Shown piece after piece: positions 46,111 to 56,417 of a DNA stretch of 64,000 nt (position 1 is its first letter; each line of letters starts with the position of its first letter). A program made the translations under genes and the position numbers. Location of the stretch: assembly GCA_009667805.1 (NCBI GenBank), contig CM019067.1:159917049-159981048 (forward strand). The letters run 5' to 3'. The notes under the pieces are model-generated. The model was not told the DNA's origin, did no database searches, and was given only the letters and a program-made list of their open reading frames with translations. This DNA comes from Leptobrachium leishanense. Taxonomy: Eukaryota > Chordata > Amphibia > Anura > Megophryidae.

Positions 46111-47160
46111 TGAAATACACTTATCCTGGCGATAACACTTACTCATCCGAATGTTACTGTTAGTGTTCACTAGGAAATAGTGCCCTTAGTAGATCCGTAT
46201 CTTGTTTTTCAGGCCACATACACACTTTATGGTGGGGGAGTAATAAAAGCATTAAAAAATCTATTCAAGGAATACTCCTTGAAATATATCACTCAAAACT
46301 AACCTATGTCTTCCAATTCTAAAAATACTAGAGTAAAGCTAACCAACATAGAGAGCGTTGGGCTGCTAAATTCTTTAGGTTTTGGGAATTTTATGAACAA
46401 ACCCTTTATCCACATCAATCATACCGCATACAACACGCTTTCCAGTTCACAATGTGGTTCAATCTCCTTTTCAATTATTTTTTGAGATGAAGCTATGGGG
46501 ACACAACGAGGACCTAGCTGTGGGAATTGAGAAGATCTCCTCAAAGGCTTATTACACGTGTTCGCAATTAGACCCAGATGCCACCCTCGCCTATTAATTA
46601 CACCCATCACTAACCAAGATCGAGCATATTTGATCGTCGAAAGCACCTGCTAGTGCCCCAATATCAAGTATACTTGGTTTGGTGTAAATCTATAATAATA
46701 AAAAATAATTTTGTTTATTGCAAACAAAATTGATTTCCAAATGAGCTCCAGAATGTGACCCAAAGGTTTCAGCATGGCACTCGAGGTGCTGAAATAGTTT
46801 GAATAGCTGAGACTCTTTGTCTAAAACATGGAGCCCCTGCTGATACAGCACAAAGCCCCAGGTGCAGTAGCTCATCTTGGCCAACAGATGCAAAAAACAT
46901 TGGGAAAATTCACAAATATATCCTACTGTATAAATCATTAAAGTTGTTTGCCATTCTAGATGTGCCAGGAGGAAGCTGTTCCTCCAATACAGATGGCTGT
47001 AGAAGTCATGCCTCCACCAACATCAATCTATGCAGGACAGTTATAACACATTTAAGGGTTTAAAATAGAGCTATGTGTAGCTAAGCTACTTAGTCAAGTC
47101 ACAAGTCTCTTATGCAGGAGTAAAGTCAAGCAGAAAAGTCTTGGAATAAAGTCCCTCACT
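46111..47160. other. Unique DNA, nothing recognised
   Basis: No supported feature. Confidence 0.45.
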
Positions 47161-47485
47161 CAGGGCTGTACCTAAAACATTTGGCATCCGGGGCGGATCC
47201 TATATTTTGCACCCCCCACCCAAACTTTAAAATGTAAAAAAAAAAAAAAATCACACACACTTTTTTTAATGTTTTCAAAAATATTTTTAATTATAGCATC
47301 CTGGCAGGACATGACGTATACATATAATAATGATATATTATGAATTTGCCGATGGTGGATCATGCGTCCTCTGTGCTGTGCAATAAGAGGCGAGTGTAGA
47401 TTATTTTTGAATTTTTTTTATTTTTAAGTGATTTTGCAAACTCACAACATATCCATCCTCATGCTATGAACAAAAGTACACATGT

Positions 47486-47769
47486 AGAAAAAAAGACGTC
47501 ACGCCCATACTCACCGGAGCGGCTGCAACAGTCAGGAGTAACAGCCCAGTTAATGTATAAAACATAGCAAGAGAAAAAAAGTTGTCATCTGCGCTCGTTT
47601 CTATGTATTTCCATGTACAACAAAACACTATGAGGTTTTTGTTTGTTTCAATGGCCATTGCAACGTAAGCTCACTCGCCACTTCAAGGCACCTCTTTGTA
47701 GAGTGAGTACCTAACCAATGTAACCAAAAGCCGCTCTACTGCAATGGCCATTGAAACAAACAAAAACCT
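47486..47769. mobile_element. 284-bp insertion with 14-bp direct repeats and internal palindrome
   Basis: AAAAGTACACATGT occurs at 47472-47485 and 47770-47783, a perfect 14-bp duplication typical of LINE-mediated integration. The insert ends on the plus strand in A-rich 'aaacaaacaaaaacct'. It contains 30-bp perfect inverted arms at 47633-47662 and 47740-47769 (core caatggccattg) with a 77-bp spacer. No ORF or tRNA boxes recognised. Confidence 0.8.
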
Positions 47770-47783
47770 AAAAGTACACATGT

Positions 47784-47990
47784 GGCTGGTTTTATTAATG
47801 GGAGTTGTGTGTGTTGGGGTGGTTGGTTTTGTGTGATAGGAGTTTTGTGTTTGTGGCTGGTTGTGTGTTGGTGGCTGGTTTTGTGTGATGGAGTTGTGTG
47901 TGTGCTGGGTGGCTGGTTTTGTGTAATGGGAGTTGTGTGTGCGTGTGGCTGGTTTTGTGTGATGGTAGTTGTGTGTGTGCTGGGTGGAAT
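47784..47990. repeat. GT-rich ~37-bp minisatellite
   Basis: About five units of ggctggttttgtgtgatggg, agttgtgtgtgtgctgggt. Glycine/Trp/Cys-rich frames across it are artefacts. Confidence 0.88.
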
Positions 47991-48451
47991 TTTATTCTCC
48001 TAATGCAAACGACCGGCTCCACTGCTTGTTGTTTGAGAACACTGCTCAAAGCTGACACACAGTGACAGTGGCACCTCCTAGTACCTCCTAATGACACCCC
48101 AATAATCAATGGTTCCTGCGGTGGCCCACCCCCGTCCCTCCCCTAAGTACACCACTGGGGCTCTGTGATATGCTCACACACAAATTTTGGCGAACTGCCA
48201 GCAAGTACAGTGCTGTTCGAAGGCTGTTCGATAGAGAAGTAATGGTTAATCTATTCAGAGAACACTGAACAGCGGGGAAATCTCAGTGAAATGCCCTAAT
48301 GTTCGGTAATTTCATTTGACAGGTTTATTCAGGCGAACCCCATAGGTTTCAATGTTAAAAATATTCACGTTTTTATCCAATATCTAATAAACCGCTTATT
48401 ATTTTAATCTGCAGTAGAAAGTCTCTTTATTTATTGATTTTTGTTTTAGTA

Positions 48452-49183
48452 ACTTTTTTCATCTGTGTACAGACAATAACACAAGAGTAAATACATCACA
48501 ATTCAAGAAGATCGGCACGAAATGCACAAATGAAATGAACAGCAAGTCCTAGCCAATACGAGAGCACACCAGCGTAACAGAACTCAAGGTGAAATGGAAA
48601 CATATTAGTGAATGACCAAAGACGGGGGAGAAATGTTCCCATTCCCATGTCAGAAGTCTGTATCGGGAAGCTCCCCCCTGCCCATCTGAGCTCACAGGCA
48701 GGGATGTCCCCCTCCCCATTATCCCTCCGTCGGCGGCAGGCATCCAAGACCCAGGGAGGGAACTAGGACGGGGGGAGTTGGAAGCGAGGGAACAAAGAAA
48801 ATGGTCAGAAGAGAAGGGGAGAGAAGAGGAGAAGAGAGGAAGGGAGTGAGAAAAGAAAAGAGAGAGCGTAAGGAGAGTGTAAGGCTGGGCGAGGGCAGCC
48901 AAAGGGGCGCCCCGAAGGCCAAACCCAAGCCGAAGGTGAGGGTATAGCCCCTGCGAAACTGGGTACCGCACTCCGACACCTCATCCGGAAAGGCCAGTGT
49001 CGCCAAGGCCGGGGGGGTAAACCGCACCACCCACGGAGACCACACCCACTCAAAATGGTCCATTTGGTCATGGAGCACCGCCGTCAGGCCTTCCATGGTG
49101 ATCATGTAGTGCATTTTAGCTGTAATTTGATCCCTAGTGGGAGCTGGGCCTTTCCATGTGCACGCCAGACAAATTCTGAGTTT
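48452..49183 (-). mobile_element. L1-type LINE 3' fragment (5'-truncated)
   Basis: TTTTAGTA on both sides (48444-48451 and 49184-49191) and T-rich left border (A tail on the minus strand). It carries the end of ORF2 (49183-48719) and a 3' untranslated region (48718-48452). Length 732 bp. It lies in the equivalent of an uninterrupted site in the copies at 32460 and 35150. Confidence 0.72.
48719..49183 (-). pseudogene. L1-type ORF2 C-terminus fragment
   Basis: Open from the 5' break at 49183 to a stop at 48719, about 154 codons. The start is not a Met; translation of the fragment opens KLRICLACTWKGPAP. The pattern 'RDQI..KMHYMITMEGLTA' followed by 'WVWSPWV' is that of the extreme C-terminus of L1-clade ORF2 proteins (the helical region after the reverse transcriptase and Cys motif). 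No catalytic domain remains. Identification is by pattern memory and the context (A tail, duplication). Confidence 0.6.
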
Positions 49184-49400
49184 TTTTAGTATCTTTTAGT
49201 CATTTTTCTAAAAGTTTTTTTGAAAACAGCAGGCCACGAGTTTGCGCTGGCTACATTCAACGGCCGACTCCCTGCACTTTGGGGACCCTGTGGTGAATGG
49301 TGAATTCACTGCAGGGTGGGGAAATTTGATTCCCCGAAGTGCAGGGAACAACAGAACACCAAAATGGTGGTGTCATTTCTGTGCTCTGTGAGTAACCCCT

Positions 49401-49610
49401 AGTGGTGGTTTTTTTTGCCGCCCCCTGGAAAGTGCCGGCCTAGGCCTTGCCTACCCAGGACATATTTAAAAATTTGTAAAATCTCAATGTATCCTTCCCG
49501 GTAAAATACTTTGTAAAAGTGAAAAATATCTAAAAAAATTTTTTAGGGTGTCACCCTAGGGGTGGTGTCACCTGGTGCGGGCCGCCCCCCGCCTCCCCTT
49601 GTGACGCCAC
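49401..49610. mobile_element. Flank module of chimeric block C (reverse)
   Basis: Reverse complement of 31929-32125: 'gccgccccctggaaagtg', 'ccggcctaggccttgcc', SINE tail 'atctcaatgtatccttcc', and 'cccttgtgacgccactg' at the outer end. Confidence 0.6.
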
Positions 49611-50284
49611 TGTCCTCACTTTTTTTGCAGTGGGAGCAAAGTTCCTCTGTGCCCCATATTCTGTGAAGCTTTGATGTGCCATATATGTTTGATAATATCA
49701 AACTAGCGTTTGTGGTAGTAAGCTAAGTGTGAGATGACAGTGCTTCACTGGGGGAAAAATTTTGGCAAGTCCCCACATTTTGTTTTAGCACTAGGCCCCT
49801 GGATTTATGGGTAATTCAACTAGTATGAATTAGTACTTTTTAGTCTTTGTAGAGCTCACTGCAGCAACCTGCAAACTTTTGGGATGTGCAAAAAAAATGT
49901 AAGAACTTCAAAGGTTAGCATCTGTTGTATACATCTTATGAGCATATGTTTTGATGTATTATCTGTTCGACAGAAAATATTTAGGTCATCTCCAGCATAA
50001 ATTGCTCTTTTGCAATCTTCTCAGTGCTGGGTTAACCATCAATACCATTGCTTTACTTTCTATTCCACTCCACTAAGAGGACATAAATAATGTCGTACAA
50101 AATGTGAAATACCCTTCTATATAATGTGAAATCTGCCACTAGCCTAAAGCCCCTATAAAAATGAGGCTCATCAGAATTTCATCCACAGATTGCAACAGTT
50201 CTATGTCCATGGGTAAGTTTGCTTTCGCATGTATTTTCTGGAACAAGCATGGAAACCATAGTAAAATCTTTGTATCGTCTTCAT
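49611..50284. other. Unique DNA, nothing recognised
   Basis: No supported feature. Confidence 0.45.
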
Positions 50285-50482
50285 GTTTTTTTTGATAAAG
50301 TATTTTACCAGGAAGGATACATTGAAATTTATCTCATTTTCGAGTATGTCCTGGGTTGCAAGTATGTACCGTTAGGTGTCTTGCCCAAGGACATGTACTG
50401 GAGAGGTGCTCTTGCTGGAATTTGAACCTGTGTCTCCACAGCTATAGAGCAGTAATGTTACCTCTACACCACCCAGCTGGTG
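50285..50482 (-). mobile_element. tRNA-derived SINE
   Basis: On the minus strand from 50482: GGGTGGTGTAGAGGTAAC resembles a pol III A box (TGGTGTAGAGG). About 45 nt on, GGTTCAAATTCCAG fits the B box. Then come CCTTGGGCAAGACACCTAAC, a word found in several SINE/LINE 3' bodies, and the shared tail 'tcaatgtatccttcctggta' ending in A-rich sequence at 50285. About 200 bp. It is not a functional tRNA gene: no cloverleaf acceptor pairing. Fragments of its tail recur at 15632, 32005, 34705 and 49450. Confidence 0.8.
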
Positions 50483-50559
50483 GAATACAATACAGAAAAA
50501 AGTAAATGAAATAATACATATTTCGACACAACTGAATAGTTTGGTATTTAGAAAGATAT

Positions 50560-51280
50560 GGGGCTCTATTACGCTCTTCACGTTAAAACGCAGGCGCAAG
50601 GGAGGAAAAACTGCGCCAGCAGTTTTCCCCCTTGCGCCTGCGTTTTAACGCTGGATTACAATGCAGGCGCAAAAAATGCTGCCTGCATTGTTTCCGAGCG
50701 TAAAATTCTGGATGCTCGTGGCAGCGCTGAGCGCAGCCGCGAACATCCACTCGCTGAGTTTCTCCCTGCTGGTCACGTGACCAGCCGGACCTCGCCTTGC
50801 GAGATCCGGCCGGTCGGCATATCGATACGCAGGCTGAGACTGGGGGGACGTTTTCCCCCAGCCTTTCCCTGCTCCCACGGCCGGAGGAGGTGGACAGAGC
50901 CGCGGTCCTCGCCGCGGGACAGGAGGTGAGTATGTGATTCCTTTTTTTAATTTTTAAGGCTGGTGTTAATGGATTCTGCAGAAGTGGAATCCGTTAATAC
51001 CAAGTCCTGGCTCTGGTTAACTTTTCGCTAACCAGAGCCAGGCGTTAATCAGCGCTGGCACTTTGTAATCCAGCGCTGATTAACACTTTGCGCTCCCCAT
51101 GTAAAGTATAGGGTTGCTCAAAGTACAGTAACCTCGTGCTGAAAAGCGCAAGGTACCAAACGCAAATGGGTTTCTTAACCTGTTTGCGTTTGGATTGTGA
51201 TATGCGGTAGATACCGCGGCAAACGTTAATGCTCATGCAGGTGAGCGTTAACGTTTGCGTGTAGATTGTAATAGAGCCCA
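50560..51280. mobile_element. GC-rich foldback element (about 720 bp)
   Basis: Ends GGGCTCTATTACG and GTAATAGAGCCC are inverted. Strong internal hairpins include 50580-50652 (arms of about 32 bp with one indel, core aacgcaggcgcaaggg) and further ones at 50760-50830 and 51035-51085. CpG-rich and non-coding; the Arg/Pro-rich frame at its centre is a composition effect. An older copy lies at 45551-46110. Confidence 0.75.
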
Positions 51281-51666
51281 TTATGTTTGCCTTTTAGTTC
51301 TTTTATACAGCTTATTGTGGTTGTGCAATTCTTGACAATTTGGTATTACCAGTGTATATTCTATAAATACTTACACTTATCTGTGCAGAAGGTTATGCAT
51401 AAGGATAAAACTTTGACACTTCGCAGACATTTACTCATATAACAAGCTTTGATCTGAAAACTTGTGAATTGTCTCACAGCCAGAGGCACAATTTTTCAAA
51501 GGCTGTTCATATATTTCTAATATGTCCCAGTGTCCCAGAGAAGTGCACCATATGTGCTCCTTTGTGTCCTATGATGCTTTTAACTGGGAAACATAGAAAC
51601 ACAGTAAAACAGACATAAAATCTGTTAGAGCAACGTATGTCTCATATATATATATATATATATATA
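51281..51666. other. Unique DNA with (AT)n run
   Basis: A TA microsatellite occupies about 51643-51666, directly against the next transposon. Confidence 0.6.
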
Positions 51667-52553
51667 CTGGGTAATTCAAAGAGAATCAAAAAGTCACCGT
51701 TCGTTCGGTGACTTTTCATTCTCTTCAATTCGGTTTGTTTTGCCGATCCCATTTCGGCGACCCTGCGGTGTATTCAACAAGTACCACAGGGTCCCCGAAT
51801 TGCAGAGAAAGGCTGCCGCAAACCTGACGAAAACTAACCACAAAACCCGGCGAATGCACGCCGAAAACCCGCAGAAACATCTGGATTAACCCGCTGAAAA
51901 TGCTGGAAAACCCAAGCAGGAGCCGATCACACGCAGTGCAGTTGCCGGAAAAAGCCGACACCGCAGACGAGTGAAGTGAATAAATTAGGAAACAGTTTGC
52001 TTGGATGTTTGAAAATTGAAACGCTGTTTGTAAAGAAACTACTGAGCGAAAATGTCTGAAATTTACATATGAGGTCCAATGAATGATAATAAAAAGGGCT
52101 GTTACAGAAAAAATAAGTAAACCTAAATTAAAAAAAATCCAGAAAAATGCTTAAAAGATTTAAAAAATCTATATATAAAGAGACTCTTTACTGCAGAATT
52201 TTATAATGAGCGGTTTATTAGATATTGAATTAAAATGGAAATATTTTTAACATTGAAGCCTATGGGATTCTCCTGAATAAACCTGTCGAATGAAACCACC
52301 GAATGGCAGGGCATTTCGGGAACCTTTCACTGCTGGTTTTTGTTCTCTGAATAGCCGAAGCAGTGCTTTTTAATGGGGATTTCACTGCCCTCGAACAGGC
52401 ACCGAACAGGCACCGTATGTGCAGGCAATTCGCCAGGATTTGGCGTATTGCCTGCTCTCTGGATAGCCGAATGGCCAAGAAAGTTAACCGAACACTGATT
52501 TTCAGCGTTCGGTTACCTTTCTCAAGCAATTCGGATCTCTTTGAATAACCCTG
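51667..52553. mobile_element. Complete foldback DNA transposon without nested insert
   Basis: 887 bp, the same length and orientation as 27874-28759 (886 bp). Left end CTGGGTAATTCAAAGAGAA is mutated; right end CTCTTTGAATAACCCTG is intact. The 3-bp flanks (ATA, TTA) no longer match, possibly because of slippage in the adjoining TA run. Non-coding. Confidence 0.8.
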
Positions 52554-52774
52554 TTAATCTCAATTGTGTAAGTAACTACAACTATAAAACTCCTATATTT
52601 AGCAATGTTTTCATATCCGCATGAATGTCAAGCTAAAGTATATTCATTAATCAGAGCCCTGGCCCCGCACAATCGAAGGATAGCACATGGCACTGGACGT
52701 TTGATCTGCTTTAGATGTTTCTAGAAATTCCTTACAGTTTCTTCAAGTTATAATCTATTAAAATAGTTGATTTA
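52554..52774. other. Short unique spacer
   Basis: Nothing recognised. Confidence 0.4.
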
Positions 52775-53224
52775 GGCTGGGGTCAGACGAGCGTAGTGTT
52801 CACGTCCGTGATTGCGCCTAAAAGTTCGTCCGTGATAGCATGACAGGAAGCCCATCGGAGCCCGTTACACGAAGTACGTCCGCACTGAACTGCGGACGCA
52901 CCACGGCCGCGGCCCACGGACGCAAGGCAGGCAAGAACGTACAACCGCTAGAACGGCCGCACAAAGTGTGCTGCGTCCGCAACGTCTGCATAGCTTTGTG
53001 TGTGAGTGATGGAACGTGGTCAGACGGACTGCATTTATACGTCCAGCATTTTTCACGGACAAAATGGTTTTGCTTTTTAATTTATTTTCCCTCCTACATC
53101 CGTCAAAATATATACGTCAGTGAAAAAAACGGACTGTGTGGCCACTACTGTGTCTTCTGTACTGACGTACGTCCGTGTGCATGGACGTACAGTCCGTAGA
53201 AATCACGCTTGTCTGACCCTAGCC
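52775..53224. mobile_element. PIF/Harbinger-like MITE, copy 2 (450 bp)
   Basis: Ends GGCTGGGGTCAGACGAGCG and CTTGTCTGACCCTAGCC, flanked by TTA at 52772-52774 and 53225-53227. Shared with 40392-40842: 'acgtccgtgttgcc/attgcg', 'gcatagctttgtgtgtgagtg', 'atggaacgtggtcagacgg'. Non-coding. Confidence 0.9.
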
Positions 53225-53996
53225 TTACTGGAAAAAAAAAATCCCCAAAATTTTATGAAAGCCTCAAATAAGAAGTGAGTTATGCATGGTTTAGGGATCC
53301 TAATGATGAAAATATTAACTGCAAAGTTATTGATGGAAACTGGCAATCGCATTATGTAAACAAATGCCTTATAAATAACATGAAAAAAATATAGAATTAA
53401 TCACAAAAATGCTGCATGTTCATTTTTTTACACGGTTGAGTTTCCTATGTTTTGCAGATTCAGTTTTTGTATTATACATTCAGTTCTCCAAAGGAATATG
53501 ATACCTTGACTATGCACAGACATGTGTATACTGTTGCACATTTGTAGTCTCTCATTTGCAGTTTTTTAAAAAAAAATAAAAAAAATTGTTATTGCGTGCT
53601 GTGGATAGATAATCATAGTAAATCTTGTGTTTCTGTTACCATGCTAATGATTATGTAGACTTGCTGCTCAACGTAAATCATATGGTAATACAGGAGAGAA
53701 CATATTGCTGCACCCCCGGGGTTCCAGACGATTGCTTTGGCAATTTTAAATGTAAAATAAAGTGTAACACAGATTTCTCTGCCTGAGAGTTGATACCTTT
53801 AAAAAGTAACATTCAAGATCTTAGCATTATGACTAGACAGACTGTCAGAACATTAACAGCAAATAGTTTAGATACAACACTGTTCTCAAGTATTTAAAAG
53901 CCTCACAATAGGGGGTTTTGGAGCACATGTAATATGGAAATATACCATATGGAGAGAAGAATAGGAAAGAGTAGTACAATCAAATTGAGTAATAAT
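53225..53996. other. Unique DNA, nothing recognised
   Basis: No supported feature. Confidence 0.45.
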
Positions 53997-55577
53997 TAGA
54001 CATGTGCACAGTACAAAATTTTGTTTTGAAATAATGGATTAGTACTAAAATGCAATTTATTTAGTTGCTAAAGAAATTCGTTTTCAGTTCTTTAGTATGA
54101 AAACTAATTTCATTCATCCGAAAACCAGTGGATACAATTACTAGTGTAGTGGCTCCTCAGAGGGCTGAGATCGCTGCTTGTTACAGTATCTCTCACTCTT
54201 AGCACAATGTGTCAGGCAAAGCTGTTACAGTAACTGACTGCTGCTCATCACAGTGCTCAGAGTTTCAGTAAAACTAGTAAATAATATTTTTATATATAAG
54301 AGGTTATAACCATATTATTTCCTTGTTTTACTGAAACTGAGCGCTGTTACAGTCAGTTACTGTAACAGCTGAGCCTGATACATTGTACTGAGAGATAATA
54401 TAACAAGCAGCCGATCTCAGCGCTCACAGCCACTGGATTAAAAGGGCTAAAAAAAGGCTCCTCTCTGTATAATGTATAGAACATCCTCCTGCATTAATTA
54501 ATACCACTCTCTGTATAATGTAGATAACATCCTCCTGCATTAATACCCCTCTCTGTATAATGTATAGAACATCCTCCTGCATTAATTAATGCCCCTCTCT
54601 GTATAGAACATCCTACTCAGTAGGACCTACTGCATTGGCATGTGGAGGGTGCACAGAACTTCGGAATGCAATGCTTATCCAGCACAGGAGAGGGAACTTT
54701 TACTTAAACTTTGCATCTCTGTGGGGGAGAGAGACAGGAATATAAAAGCAGGGGAGAGGGCAAATATTAAAATAAATCGGTCTGAAAGCTCAGAGAAGAG
54801 ATGTCTGGTGCAAATTTATTTTTATAATAAAATTAAGCACTTTAAAATCCAGGGAAAACAGTCAAATAAATCACACTGAAGGCTCATAATAAAAGAGTAA
54901 CTGTGAGTTGGATACTAAATGTATCAGACGTAAAAAACCCTTTATAACAAGCAGCACTGGGAGAGGAGAGGGACTTTATATAAAATGTGTATTATAGATG
55001 AGGAAAGGGTGATAGTGCTCCTGGATAATATAAAATGTATCAGACCTAAGCCCCTATTATGTAGAGCGGGAGGGGAGATAACACACGTTTTATAAAGTCC
55101 CTCTCTTCTCCCAGCGCTGCTTGTTATAAATAAAGGGGTTTTTACTATCCAGTCCTCCTCTGTCATTAGCTTTCAGTGTGATTCATTTGAATGTTTTCCT
55201 TCTCTAGCTGCTTTTATCATCTTGTCTGCCTTTATAGACATGCAAGGGTTAAGTAAAGGTTTCCTCTCCTGTGCTGGCTGTCTGTGCGGCGAGTGAGTAT
55301 TCTGGAGCTCTATCACTGTCAGATTTTCGGGTAGGGGTCGGGAAGGATTACGCATGCAAACCTTTTCTGTAGCTTTGCGATGTTGCACTCTTCATTGCTG
55401 GTCTCCTTCAATCCATGTAATATTACAAAAAGGACAAACTAAAATGTAGTGCATTTTATTTTAGTTTCTTTTGTTTTTTGTACTGAGCAGTTTCGTATCT
55501 CTTGAGTCATACAAAAACTAAATTATCCCAAAATTCGGACTAAATCATTTTAGTACTAAAACGAATGCACATGTCTA
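53997..55577. mobile_element. hAT-type element, 1.58 kb, perfect 8-bp duplication
   Basis: Ends TAGACATGTGCAC and its complement GTGCACATGTCTA (one terminal base group differs in the sub-terminal part). GTAATAAT at 53989-53996 and 55578-55585 is a perfect 8-bp duplication. The interior folds: 54150-54270 pairs with 54323-54430, 54935-54985 with 55083-55130, and 54630-54700 loosely with 55230-55300. It also holds the short tandem repeat 54461-54610. No transposase motifs, so non-autonomous. Confidence 0.85.
54461..54610. repeat. 42-46-bp tandem repeat, 3.3 units
   Basis: 'ctctctgtataatgtataga' recurs at 54461, 54507, 54549 and 54595. Spacing varies because 'attaattaat' is sometimes shortened to 'attaat'. 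Confidence 0.9.
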
Positions 55578-55585
55578 GTAATAAT

Positions 55586-56413
55586 AATGATATAAATAAA
55601 ATTTATAATACCAAAATTTCTATCTTACATTGGCCAGATGCCAAAGAACCATTATCCATTTCCTCTTCAGTTAACATATTTTGATTGGCTACTTATATGT
55701 AATGCATTATGTAGCTCTTTTTTGACAGTAGAGTTAATAAGAGATATTAAAAGGCTACTAAACACAGTTTGAGCACTTAACCTTATCTGAGGGGTCACAC
55801 TGTTGTGAACTTCCTGCTCCTTCTCCCCCTTCTGAGGGGGGCTCAGAGGGCTGATTCAGCCATCCAAATGTGGGGGCTTAATCCTCCCAGAGCCCCCAGA
55901 TTAGGATTAAGGGCTTGGAGTACTTGAGATACCAAACCCAACCCAATGGTATCAAAGTCGTCCATCACTGGATTGCCTGGAGTTGCCAACTCCCCTGTAG
56001 TCATGTGACTTTCTGAGCTGGAAACATGTAATATCCTCCAGAGATCAGAGAGAGGCCAGCATTGGATTTAGGTATGTTTTAAAGGAAACTAAAGGGTTAA
56101 AATAGTAGTCAGAAGTGTGGAATGGGACAATAGAGGATAATGTTTAACCCTACTGTTTCCTGCCCGCTGCTGGTTTAACCCTTTTGTATCCCTTTAAGTG
56201 TGTAAAATAAATTGAAGTAAACTAGTAAACTATAATTTGGGGTTTTCATAACATAGAAATTGATATTTGAAATACAAAAGAAGACATGTTGAAATTTTCC
56301 AGTTTAGATTCACCTAAAAGTGAAATTCTTGCAGTTTTTAAAATAAGTCTTAACCCCTAGAATTCTTAGTGATTTTCTATAAAACCACATTTTTTTTTTT
56401 AGAAAATCATTTT
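55586..56413. other. Mostly unique; possible old TTAA-end element 55748-56195
   Basis: 'gatattaaaaggctactaaa' near 55745 and 'gtatccctttaagtgtg' near 56195 are weakly inverted with TTAA at each end. The interior has no ORF of interest. Low support. Confidence 0.3.
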
Positions 56414-56417
56414 TTAA

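Larger units (their letters stand above)
47161..48157. mobile_element. DNA element related to 35446-36971 (other orientation)
   Basis: Left end CAGGGCTGTACCTAAAAC, right end CCCTAAGTACACCACTG. The right 150 bp are the reverse complement of 35446-35600 ('gtgtcagctttgagc', 'gtgtcattagg'). No matching octamer flanks it. Inside lie a palindromic insertion (47486-47769) and a GT-rich minisatellite (47784-47990). Confidence 0.5.
48158..49400. mobile_element. Chimeric block C, reverse orientation, with L1 insert
   Basis: The reverse complement of the 32126/34821 type: it starts (on the minus strand) at 49400 AGGGGTTACTCACAGAGC and breaks at 'cagttcgccaaaa' near 48190, then 'tgtgtgtgagcatatcac' minisatellite bases. 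It is interrupted by the L1 fragment at 48452-49183. Confidence 0.7.

Noticed and set aside
48549..49114. Host gene exon on the minus strand (140- and 131-codon frames)
   Set aside because: The part from 49183 to 48719 reads as an L1-type ORF2 end with tail and target duplication; the other frame is its shadow and untranslated region.
50400..50482. tRNA gene
   Set aside because: A- and B-box-like words are present but there is no acceptor stem or anticodon arm pairing; it is the head of a SINE.
50558..50929. Arg/Pro-rich 123-codon frame
   Set aside because: It lies wholly in the hairpin-rich centre of a foldback transposon; high CpG lowers stop frequency.
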